Origin: Papiliotrema nemorosa
Taxonomy: Eukaryota; Basidiomycota; Tremellomycetes; Tremellales; Rhynchogastremaceae
DNA length: 17,130 nucleotides
Direction: 5' to 3'
Assembly: GCA_032158125.1 (NCBI GenBank)
Contig: JASKOT010000066.1
Location: 1 to 17,130 of the forward strand
A program made the position numbers and the translations under genes. A model generated the notes under the pieces. That model did no database searches, was not told the origin of the DNA, and saw only the letters and a program-made list of their open reading frames with translations. The stretch's first letter is position 1. Every line of letters begins with the position of its first letter. Shown here piece by piece: positions 8,893-17,130 of this stretch.

Positions 8893-10649
8893 TCAGTCCG
8901 AAGCCCTCAATCTATAATCCCTCATCAGCTGATATTGTTCTGCCTCATTGCCGGCGCGTGTATGGGTTGCCGAGCGGGTGATGCGGCACGCTATCAAGAT
9001 CGACGGCAGTGAACTGAGGATAAATGCTACCCAAACGAGATTCCGCCAGGGGCTTGGAAAGCCGGTAGATATAGCAAAAGCCCAGCTAGACTATGAGCTC
9101 GCTAGACCAAATCACTAACTTGATGGCGAATGGCCCAATGGCTCGAGCAATTGACTGACATCAGGGACTAGTCAACAGGGATGGCTCACAGCCGTGCTGA
9201 AAACAAGAAAATTAGCCATTGCTAGATGTTCGGGACCCGGAATGGCGTCCAATACGATGGTATCGAGAAGCCTAATGTCAGCGAATGTTGCCGTACGGAT
9301 CGACCCACGTGTTAGAGAAGTCTCCCGTCCGACGTAGAAACATTTGTATGGTCATCAATGTGATGCTACTTTTCCCGAGCCCGTTACGCGAAACAGCCCA
9401 GATAACGGGGAAGAGTATGACAGCTACCGGGTAAGCAACGAGACCTGATGATCAGTATATGGAGCAAGAGAGAAGGAAGGTCCATACACAGAATTATCAG
9501 ATTGGGTTCCAGCATTTGGCGATGTAGAAATGGAAAAACAAAAGCGGTCATGACGATCGACAGCATGGCTGATAGGCCAACGACGATGCCTATTGCTCGC
9601 ACCTTTGTTTCAGTGATGACCGACTCCCAGACTTACCGGAAGGCCTAGGCCACCGAGCGACCAGCTTGTATAGGCGAAAAGAGGGTAAATGGCCTCCCAA
9701 GAGAAGGTGATACCATTGTTAATGGCGTACAGCATGGCGACATTCTGAAAAGGCTTGTGCTGCACAAGCTGCTTGAACCCTCCTATATCGGCCTTATTGA
9801 CTTCCTGAGGTCGCAGCGTCTCGGAGAGAAAGAGGTAGGCGCACAAAGTCGCCAAAGCAGTGACAACGGAGACGACAATGGCCGGGAGTAGGTAGGGATA
9901 GACAGCGAATAAGTGATGGGAAGGGGATATGAGAGCGGGGACCGGTTTTGCCAGAAAGCCTCCCAACAAGGGCCAGAGGATCAGCCGCTGTGGGACACGA
10001 GCAAGCTTACCCCACTGTCATCCCGACAGTCAGCGCTGGAGTAAAGATAGCAAAACCCTGTATCCTGTTCGTCTTGTCACACATCTCGCCCATCATCGTG
10101 CGTGATATGACTCCGCAGCCTGCAAGCAGCCCTACTGCGTCTTTCAGCGAGATTCGGAGTGCAACTCACACCACGCCCTCATCAGTATAGCCTGAAGAAC
10201 CGACGAACACAGCCCGAAACCAAATCCTCCAATGACCCAAAAGATGAGCAGGACTAACATGACAGGCCTTCGACCGATTCTATCTGCCAGAGGGGCGTAT
10301 AACGGCGCAGATATCGCTTCGGTGACCATGAGGGATGACTCCTGAAGATCAGATCACGTCACCGAAGTGCTGTGCTCACCACGAGGCCGGCATAGAATCC
10401 CAAGTCTTGCTCTTTGATTCCGAATGATAGAAGCATGTCATTAATGTAAGGAAAGATGACCGTGAAAGTCAAGCCTTCTGCAGCCCGCTGTAACAACAGA
10501 GGCAGGATCCGAAGTATGGGCAGAGGGGTTGGATATTGCGAAGTGCTGTCTTCGAGTCGTCCAAGAAGGTCGAAAGCATCCCCATTGGCGGGAGACGGTC
10601 TGCGCTGAACAGCAGCCGTACATCCGCCATTGCTAGGCGGCTCTTGCAT
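8893..10649 (-). CDS. Major facilitator superfamily transporter (ZIF-like / yeast YCR023C type)
   Basis: Twelve-helix drug/metabolite proton-antiporter type protein of a plasma or vacuolar membrane; the substrate cannot be read from sequence. The model has nine exons and 487 aa: 10649-10380, 10341-10170, 10134-10011, 9973-9637, 9602-9488, 9444-9309, 9271-9190, 9154-9120, 9085-8893. Motif A, PLADRIGRRPVML (about 107-119), follows helix 2. GVISRTMMGEMCDKTNRIQGFA and GGFLAKPV are the loops typical of this subfamily, and the second half ends ARAIGPFAIN then WRNLVWVAFILSSLPSILIA. The start is the first ATG of the N-terminal exon; an upstream exon is not excluded. Two junctions are uncertain. The intron after GMTVG (10010-9974) has no AG at the expected acceptor, and the intron ending at 9272 may start at 9308 or about 33 nt earlier. 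Confidence 0.85.
9974..10010 (-). other. Intron with apparently non-AG acceptor in transporter gene
   Basis: On the minus strand a good donor GTAAGC follows ACAGTGG. The family expects GMTVG to join GPLLGGFLAKPV. That join works only if the 37-nt intron ends in ...CTGATCCTCTG before GCCCTTG, a TG instead of AG, with a CTGAT branch-like site correctly spaced. The GT-AG alternative is a 28-nt intron (10015-9988), shorter than any other here, lacking a branch-like site and inserting RLILW instead of VG. A base error or mutation at the acceptor would also explain it. Confidence 0.45.
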
Positions 10650-10816
10650 ATTGTATGCTTTCGACAAGAGGATTGATCATATCCACAGGCAGGCCGCACG
10701 CCGTTCGCGATGAAGTGGAGGTGTCTTGCTGGAGCCCCTCGAGACGCCGAGTAACAGTGGATACATTTATTTACATGTCTACAACAGGTCGGCACAACAT
10801 TTGCGATAGCTACACT

Positions 10817-13030
10817 TCAAACCGGCTCTTGCTGCTGCTTCTCGCCTGCAAAAGCGAGTCTCGTTTGGCTGCTGCGCTTGCCTCCTATTTCGGCGTCGAT
10901 TTGGTGACATATGAACAGAGAGTCGGCCCTATTTGGCTTTTTAGCTTGTCATCGTTATACATTATCATTCAACTTACGCATCACCTAAAACGGACGCTCC
11001 GGCGCGGACCGCCAGAAACGGTATACCGCCGCATAGGAGCGCGGCCAAGGGCGCGTGACCAGGGCTACCGACCGAGTGACTCATGTAGAGAAATCCAGCT
11101 GTGCCAGTGAATAGACCCACGGCGGTGGCACCCAAGGTGAGAAGCAGCTTGATTAATGTGTCTAACGTGAGCCGTCTCCGATCAGACGATCGAGCTAATT
11201 GCAGCAACTCGACTTACAATCTAGAAGGTGACCGGCATGCCGTTTCCCGGCGAGCCCGACTGCACGTCGGGCGCTGGGCCAAAATGCTTCGCCTGTGATG
11301 CCCACATACACGAGCGCATATCCATTGAGCTGGTCTAGTACTCCAGCAACGATCGCAAAGATCGGAGCCAGAGCAGTCAGAAAGCTCAACGGGCTGGGAA
11401 GCGTATTGCGTCGCGGTGATGTGAGCCTTCGCATTTCTGCGGCTGTCTTGCCAACCACTCGAACTATGGCGACGATCCCAGCTCCGAGACAGATACTACC
11501 TAGTGAGGTTCCGGTTGCACGGTGTATCGCGGCCGTCAAGATCTCAATGGGAGCAGCGGCCTGCGATCTGAGGTGAGCAGGGATCCCACCAAACCACACA
11601 TACCGGTGGAAGTACCACTCGCCCACCACACCGGCAACGGCCACTCGCCCCACGCCTCGAATCACACCCCATGACCAGATCCAGATCAGGCTAACGAGAA
11701 AAATGAGCCATCCGGCATAAGGGCGGATGTGGAAGATCCAGGTATTTTCCCGAGGATGCCGCCAATAACCTATGGTACCCAGTCGAATGAGCAGGGTGAG
11801 GAAAGGAATGGAAGTGAGAGCAAAGACGCCGAGGAGAAATGGGGTGAGTAGTAACAATGGAGGATGTGTGAGCAGCAGCGTCGTCGAGAGCTGGTGATCA
11901 GTCGGGGTCTACATTAAAGCTCACCTCCACCACCGCGACCGTTTTCTCCAGCCGTCTTCTTCGATTCCATACCAGCCTTCCAAACCATGCAGATGACAAC
12001 CATAGCAGTACTGCACATATCCTTAGCCCAGTCGTCCCCCACCAAGGGTCCGGCGCATCGAAAGACTCGAAACTCGCTGCAAAAGCCCACCACCCGCACA
12101 CAAACAATGAGAATGGGATTACTATTGCTGTTGCGACTAGTACAGGTCTCACCGTTCGGCGAAGCAGATAGAGGAACAAAGGTGGTAGCACCAAGGCCGG
12201 TATGACGAGTACGAAGAGAAGGGGCAGAAGGGTGACGAGCGATGACCGAGATGGAGGACGTCCTTGAGGCGCCTGAAGATCAGCGCCCTCAAGCGACTAA
12301 ACGTACATCTGTAGAGCCCCAGACGAAACACAGACCGATAAGCACACCCAATATGGATGCCAACCACAATGCGAGGTACGCCGAATCTGGTGTCAGCCCG
12401 GTCGCAAATGACAACTCACCTTTGTATTTGCGCAGACCTTCCCGCTCCCAATGTCCGAAGCGGCCATGATAGACTTGCAACCTCGTGGGAGTTTTGACAT
12501 TCTCCTGGATCAATGGTTCATCCAGTCCATCCGATTCCGTCTCATGTTCGCTTTCTTCGGTTGCGCTCGACGAAGATGAGGGGGGAAAGACACTCTGATG
12601 CGCGATCCACCCCTTACGATGCGTACGCAGAGCGTCGACCCGCTCGAGATCAGGCTCAATCTCCTCGCTAGAAGACGACGCAGCATAAGGATTCGGCACT
12701 GAGGCCTCGGTCTGCTCGAAGAGGACGCCGGATCCCTCGCCTTCGTCATCGATATCGGGTATACCACCAAGACCGTCACCAGGAAATGGCTCTGTACGTG
12801 ATGGCGAAGGCGATCTCGATGATCCAGAGAGACGGGGGTGGGAGGACGAAGGAGACGGGAGGAAAGGGTCGTGAGAAGGGGTCGGTGAGGAAGGGCGGAA
12901 GATCTAACATCTGGTCAGCCCTTTGTTGGGATGATAACGTTAAACAGACCTGCTGTTGCAGTGGAGGCGCATCTCCAGCCAGAAATCTACTGGCGTAGAT
13001 GGAAAAGGCGGAAGATTGTCCTGCCGACAT
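10817..13030 (-). CDS. Choline-transporter-like membrane protein (CTL/SLC44, Pns1 type)
   Basis: Multi-pass plasma-membrane protein of the CTL family (Pfam Choline_transpo). Animal members move choline; the substrate of fungal Pns1-like members is unclear. The model has eight exons and 641 aa: 13030-12950, 12903-12420, 12386-12307, 12272-11925, 11890-11604, 11567-11218, 11161-10978, 10928-10817. Residues 1-188 are a Ser/Pro/acid-rich cytosolic tail, with a poly-Ser run and EESEHETESD. Membrane segments are visible at about 190-211, 226-251, 257-281, 296-315, 342-369, 387-405, 450-467, 488-505, 548-571 and 582-600. Family signatures are GEWYFH (421-426), TSLGSICLGAGIVAIVR, NGYALVYVGITGEAFW (508-523), LIKLLLTLGATAVGLFTGTA and PFLAVRAGASVLGDAADSLF. 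The start ATG precedes SAGQSSAFSIYASRFLAGD. Several introns carry CTGAC/CTGAT branch-like sites. It lies in tandem with the transporter gene downstream. Confidence 0.9.
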
Positions 13031-13188
13031 GTGGGAGTTGTATGTGTACTGTCGAGACACTCTCAAGGTCGGGCCATGTGAAAAAGGGGTGGGGGCAATC
13101 GATGTCGACGTCGGGCAAGAGTGCGAGGTGGTGGTGATGATGAGCGGTGGGTGGCAAATACCATCTTCACGTTGGGCCTCTGGTGACG

Positions 13189-13208
13189 ACGAGTACTCGA
13201 GTACTCGT
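13189..13208. promoter_or_regulatory. Perfect 20-bp palindrome (ACGAGTACTCGAGTACTCGT)
   Basis: The sequence reads identically on both strands and consists of two GAGTACTC octamers, themselves palindromes, overlapping a central CTCGAG. It lies 159 bp upstream of the CTL-like ATG and 38 bp past the dehydrogenase stop codon. The 10-mer CGAGTACTCG is shared with the LIG4 promoter region (5648-5657). A dimeric regulator site is a reasonable guess. Confidence 0.5.
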
Positions 13209-13245
13209 TCCAAGTATATAGCTTACATATGGTCTATCCTTCTAT

Positions 13246-14881
13246 TCACTGGACGTACTTGTACGGGTTCATCAGCCCCTTGGGATCAAACAGTTTTTTG
13301 ATCCTTCTCATCATCTCAATCGACTCTGCTGTCTTCGAGTAATGTATATGAGGGGCCTTCATCACGCCCAATCCGTGTTCCGCCGATATTGACCCATTCT
13401 CGACCGCCACCAGTTTGTAAATGTAGGGCTCGATGACGCTCTCCACCTCTGTCGAGTATCTGTCGGCGACAATGTTGATATGCAGATTCCCGTCTCCCAT
13501 GTGGCCATAACCCGCCACTGCCCGTATGGGTCCTCTCGCCGAGCCGTCACCTTCGAGTATCCCCGCTTCACGGAGATGGTCCCGCATTTTTTCCACCAAC
13601 GAGTACATTCGGGGGACCGGGACCGAGACGTCGTACTTGTAGACGGAGCCAGTCTTGCCGGCAGCCTCTGCGGCACTCTCGCGAGTCTTCCACAGCTTTT
13701 CAAATTGAGCAGAGTCTTGTGCCAAAACGCCATCCTGCACTAGACCGCTCGTCAAGAGATGATCCAACAAGTCTGTCAACTTGGCCTCGTCATGCTCGGC
13801 ATTGCTCCCTGCGGTCTCGATGAGGCAATAGAAGTCTCCTTCTGTCTCGAAAATCCTTCTTGCTTCTTCGGAATGCGATTTGACCAGCTCAAACTGCGGT
13901 CAGCAGAAGTTGCCATTACCATCTCACACATTGCTTGTCGAAAAATTCAAAAGCGGACAGTATCTCGCCTAGACGCCCTTTGGCCTCGGCAAACACTTTT
14001 TGTACCGCCTCGTATGAAGACAGAGAAAACACCGACACATTCATCGCGGTCGGACGTCGCGGACACAGAATAGAAACACCGGTGATGATGCCGAGAGTTC
14101 CCTCTGAGCCAATGAATAGCTGCTTGAGATCATAGCCTATGTCTCAGCGAAAAGCCCTTTTATGCTTTCAGAGCTCGCACACACCAGTGTTATCCTTCCT
14201 CAAGGTGCTCAATCCGTTCCAGATTGTTCCGTCCGGTAGGACCACTTCGAGACCCAAGACAGTACCATGCAGACTGCCGTAGCGCAATAGTCTCAGACCT
14301 CCTGCATTGGTGGCCACATTACCGCCGATGTGGCAGGACCCTTTCGCGCCGAGGTCGAGCGGGAAGATGAATCCCTTTTCGGCCAAAAAGGTATCGGCAG
14401 CCTCGAGTATGAGACCAGCGTCTGCAACGAGTATCCCGGAGACTGGGTCGAATGATCGTATCGAGTTGAGATTGGAGAGGGAAATGACCACTTCGTCATA
14501 GACTGGGATAGAGCCTCCGACGAGTCCAGTGTTTCCACCCTGGGGGACTACAGCGAGACCATTCTCGTTGCAATACTTGAGCACCTCGCTGAGCTCGCTC
14601 GTTGTTTTGGGCTTGACGACAATCGGTCCCTTGCCCTTGTACTTGTTCATCCAGTCCTGGTTGTATCCCTCAAGCTCTTGCTCGGTGGCGGTCTGATCCA
14701 AAGTGGAGAGTAGAGAGGCCGTTGAGGAAAGGAGAGACCGCAAATGCGAGACATGGTCTTTCGTGGGTGTTGCAAAACGCGCAGAACGAGGAGGCATTGT
14801 TCCTCCCCAGCGTACGTGCATCTTCCGGGCGGATCGGAGAGGTCGAATGCACGCAAGCGAAGCCCGCATGCTGGGAGCCAT
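13246..14881 (-). CDS. Mitochondrial FAD-linked D-2-hydroxyglutarate / D-lactate dehydrogenase
   Basis: Flavoprotein of the D2HGDH/Dld2 family that oxidises D-2-hydroxy acids, giving 2-oxoglutarate from D-2-hydroxyglutarate or pyruvate from D-lactate. The model has three exons and 517 aa: 14881-14185, 14136-13928, 13893-13246. Residues 1-40 contain many Arg and no acidic residue, a typical mitochondrial presequence. The FAD-binding domain carries [14 protein letters not shown] (111-124), [21 protein letters not shown] and [19 protein letters not shown]. The C-terminal FAD-oxidase domain carries [15 protein letters not shown], with His 433 and 440, and AEHGLGVMK, with Glu 474. These correspond to the metal-binding His, His and Glu of human D2HGDH. 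Length and motifs are normal, so it looks functional. It is head-to-head with the glyoxalase gene. D-2-hydroxyglutarate versus D-lactate preference cannot be decided from sequence. Confidence 0.92.
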
Positions 14882-15312
14882 GACAGCGGGTGGTCGTTAG
14901 TCAATGACAGCCGTGCATTGAGAAGTCGACGCTGTAAAAGTAGTTGCATGATTATTGTTGAGACTCGGGTCATTGCAACCGTCGCGTATCTCGGCTAAAT
15001 GCCATTAAAGGTGGATCCCAGAGTGAAGCATCCTATCAGGGTGTGGACTGCACATTCGACGATACGAACACGGAGAGGCATGCCTCTGGTCTCGGAAGCA
15101 TCATTATTCATGGATTCTCATGGACCCGCATGTGGATAGGTTCTCGCAGAGACCTGGGATGGGATGTTCCCCAGATGGGGAGTGGTGATCTACTCTACCA
15201 CGACGACGGTGACCACGTGATTCAGCTCACCAACGTCGAACGTCGTCATATCCTAGTCCCCCCCGCTCAACTCCCATTCTGATCCGCTCTTTCACTCTAT
15301 CACTCGCACGAA
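14882..15312. promoter_or_regulatory. Shared divergent promoter of dehydrogenase and DJ-1/Hsp31 genes
   Basis: These 431 bp separate two head-to-head start codons and must serve both. Near the middle is a perfect 14-bp palindrome (15074-15087). An E-box CACGTG lies at 15214-15219, a tandem 7-mer AACGTCG at 15232-15245, and a TTAGTCA (AP-1/Yap-like 7-mer) at 14897-14903, very close to the dehydrogenase ATG. The last 55 bp before the glyoxalase ATG are pyrimidine-rich. Short motifs such as these can occur by chance. An 80-codon open frame at 15043-15282 shows no family features. Confidence 0.6.
15074..15087. promoter_or_regulatory. Perfect 14-bp palindrome AGAGGCATGCCTCT
   Basis: The sequence is its own reverse complement and sits within about 20 bp of the midpoint between the two divergent ATGs. 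This is where a dyad-binding regulator of both genes could act. Function is inferred. Confidence 0.45.
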
Positions 15313-16074
15313 ATGTCCATCCTATTCGTCCTCACATCCGCAGACAAGTTACTCAACGGCGCAGCGACCGGATGGTACCTTCCCGAAGCAGCTCACCCAT
15401 ACTACGAGCTAAAGGACGACTACAAGATTGTTTTTGCGTCCCCCAAGGGCGGCAAGGCTCCACTGGACCAGTCTAGCGTGGAAAACTTCAAAGATGACCA
15501 GAGCGTCGCCTTTCTCCAGGACGAGGAAGCCAAAAAGCTCTATGAGAACACGGTAAAGCTGTCAGATGTCAAGGCCAGTGACTATAAGGCGGTGTTCGTC
15601 GTTGGAGGCGTACGTTGCGTCATTTTCGTCATCCACTGATTGTACAGCATGGCCCAATGATTGATTTGGCATTCGATGAGTCCTTTGCCAGGCTCTTGCA
15701 AGAATTCTACGCGGACAGGAAGGTGAGTTGCGCAGGCGGATCACCACGGTGTGCTGAAATTCCAGCCTGTCTCGGCTGTGTGCCACGGTCCCGGCGCTCT
15801 TGTCCTAGCCCAAAGGCCCGATGGAGGCAGCATTCTTTCTGGAATTCAAGCTACCGGCTTTTCAAATACCGAGGAAGCGCAAACTCCATACAACGACTTC
15901 CAGAACATCCTGCCGTTCTCCCTTGAGGACAGGCTCAAGTCGCTCGGCGCAGCCTACGTGAAGGCAGACGACTGGGGAGTCAAGGTAGTTTGGGACGGTG
16001 GTGTTCTGACTGGTCAGAACCCGGCTAGTGCAGGCCCATTGGGGAAGAAGCTCCACCAGATTCTGAGTGCTTGA
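15313..16074 (+). CDS. DJ-1/PfpI family protein, Hsp31-type glyoxalase III
   Basis: Class I glutamine-amidotransferase-like protein of the Hsp31 group. Family members act as glutathione-independent glyoxalases (methylglyoxal to D-lactate) and stress chaperones in the cytosol. Exons 15313-15609, 15648-15722 and 15766-16074 give 226 aa, close to yeast Hsp31 (237). Visible features are TGWYLPEAAHPYYEL with the conserved Glu at 25, IVFASPKGG, VFVVGGHGPMIDLA, and the nucleophile elbow AVCHGPGAL with Cys 130 and His 131. Glu 160/161 in GFSNTEEAQT matches the third acid of the Hsp31 active site, and LTGQNPASAGPLGKK is the conserved C-terminal block. Both introns are standard GT-AG (38 and 43 nt). 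The pairing with the D-2-hydroxy-acid dehydrogenase fits a methylglyoxal to D-lactate to pyruvate route. The 3' end nearly touches the convergent metaxin-like gene. Confidence 0.93.
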
Positions 16075-16095
16075 GCATTTGATGTGACTGTATCA

Positions 16096-16983
16096 CTAGC
16101 GCAAAGACGCTTCGGCGACGTTCATTACTCTATCCGCATATTCTACGAGCTCTCTCCTATCCGATACCTCGTCCAGAGATGTGAAGATGTAGGCTGCCAA
16201 AAGTGCGTCTAGTGGCGTAGGTGCCCTGGAGTCAGCTAAGGAGCTTTAAGCAAAATTTCTCACTTCGCGCCCAAAGCCCACCGGTCCTGACTCAGATTCG
16301 TCAACGTCTCCCAAGCCTCCTGTCGCTGCCTGTATCGCACATCACCATCGACGAGGCGACAGTCGCCGGTCAAGGATGCAGGGAGCGGTGTGGTCAAGCC
16401 TGCAGAGAGTACAGGTGGAATGGGCAAGTCGAGATGGCTAGACTTGGCTGGTGAGGATAACCTGCCCAGAACAAGCTGAGCGACAGCCACCGCTCGATCA
16501 TGTGTCGCTTGATCTGGCATTCCTTGTAATCTGAGATCATCAGTGTTGACCAACTTCGCATGCTCACCTTGACAGAGGATACCTGTCGTCAAGGTGCTGC
16601 CTGATGTCTTCTGCAGGCAGCAGGGTCTTCTCCGTAGCGAGATGGAGTGCGGGTAGTGTGCCTCCAGGCGCAGAAGAAGGGTTATGCCAAGGACGAAAAG
16701 CGATATGAGCACCACGTAACAGGAATAATAATTGCGTTCTCAGACACTCGGCATCCGCAGAAGCCCATGGTCTAGTCTTGGAAGATGAGGGTGTGATCTC
16801 TTGTAAATAACAGTGCAGTGTCCACACATGCTTGCTCACCCAAAGCTCAGGGACGGTTTGAGAGGTCCATTTCGGTCGGTCTTCCTGCTCCAAGATGACC
16901 AAGGGGAACTTGGAGTAGAAGGACTGGATCCAAGACGGTGCGCTGTTCCAAGCGGGCGATACAGTGATCGCAGTGATCGGCAT
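16096..16983 (-). CDS. Metaxin/Sam35-like subunit of mitochondrial outer-membrane sorting complex
   Basis: Members of this GST-fold family belong to the SAM complex, which inserts beta-barrel proteins into the mitochondrial outer membrane. Exons 16983-16840, 16776-16568, 16530-16264 and 16225-16096 give 249 aa. The N-terminal thioredoxin-like part has SKFPLVILEQ (about 24-33), then ELWTRPWASADAECLRTQLLFLLRG, the metaxin pattern of a Trp-Pro segment followed by a conserved Cys. GGTLPALHL and LLPAEDIRQHL follow, the usual LP-substrate loop and helix. The C-terminal part ends APTPLDALLAAYIFTSL, the characteristic metaxin C-terminal helix. The intron at 16839-16777 is 63 nt, in frame and free of stops, so retention would add 21 residues. 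No transmembrane anchor is obvious. The Sam35 rather than Sam37 assignment is tentative. Confidence 0.75.
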
Positions 16984-17033
16984 TGCAAAGGCTCAAGGAT
17001 GGTTCTGGGTGATGAGATTGCATGAAGGGGGTA

Positions 17034-17130
17034 GGGGGGGGGGGGGGGGGGGGGGGGTTTAATTTAAGACCCACCCCCCGGAAACCAACCCCACCCCCCC
17101 CCCGCTGACCACCCCCCCCAAACCCCACAA
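17034..17130. repeat. Low-complexity G run and C-rich tail, probable sequence edge
   Basis: A 24-nt run of G (17034-17057) is followed by A/T-rich bases and then by repeated C runs up to the end. The composition is unlike the rest of the window. It resembles homopolymer-prone, low-quality sequence at a contig or gap edge more than a gene. Any frame here, such as a Gly/Pro-rich one on the minus strand, should not be trusted. Confidence 0.7.

Noticed and set aside
12786..13301. Plus-strand frames over the 5' end of the CTL-like gene
   Set aside because: They are antisense to, or upstream of, the Ser/Pro-rich first exons and contain only low-complexity Gly/Lys/Arg stretches.
15043..15282. 80-codon open frame in the divergent promoter
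   Set aside because: It shows no family similarity, begins at a GTG, and lies where the promoters of two conserved genes must be.
16847..17128. 93-codon minus-strand frame with a Gly- and Pro-rich start
   Set aside because: Its N-terminal half is translated from G/C homopolymer sequence of doubtful quality, and the rest is out of frame with the metaxin-like exon.

Overview
The window looks like nuclear DNA of an intron-rich fungus. A basidiomycete yeast, possibly a tremellomycete, is my best guess. That rests on gene content, on conserved fungal proteins split by many tiny GT-AG introns with CTNAC-like branch sites, and on a degraded Ty1/copia fragment; it is an inference, not a species call. 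No rRNA, tRNA, CRISPR array or bacterial-style operon was seen.

Layout. 1-1051: remnant of a copia-type retrotransposon (integrase part, with an in-frame stop and a mutated catalytic Glu). 1242-5439 (-): complete DNA ligase IV (LIG4), the end-joining ligase, in about 28 exons. 5440-5946: divergent promoter region. 5947-8637 (+): unrecognised multi-pass membrane protein with long disordered ends. 8638-8892: gap between convergent genes, holding two hairpins. 8893-10649 (-): major facilitator transporter. 10817-13030 (-): choline-transporter-like (CTL/Pns1) membrane protein. 13246-14881 (-): mitochondrial FAD-linked D-2-hydroxyglutarate/D-lactate dehydrogenase. 14882-15312: shared divergent promoter. 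15313-16074 (+): DJ-1/Hsp31-type glyoxalase. 16096-16983 (-): metaxin/Sam35-like protein, ending only 21 bp from the end of the glyoxalase gene. From 17034 to the end the sequence is G- and C-homopolymer rich and probably unreliable.

All exon models were assembled by hand from reading frame, splice signals and conserved motifs. In the six genes with recognised families the exon lengths sum to a whole number of codons and the conserved domains read through. LIG4, the CTL protein, the dehydrogenase, the glyoxalase and the metaxin-like gene therefore look intact. In the transporter one splice acceptor is odd, and the unknown membrane gene has an unresolved 5' end.

The most interesting points are three. 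First, 51 inferred introns, mostly 32-39 nt, with 27 in LIG4 alone. Second, a head-to-head pair of a predicted methylglyoxal-to-D-lactate enzyme and a predicted D-lactate/D-2-hydroxyglutarate oxidase, with a perfect 14-bp palindrome near the middle of their shared promoter. Third, a GAGTACTC-based palindrome that occurs in two separate intergenic regions.
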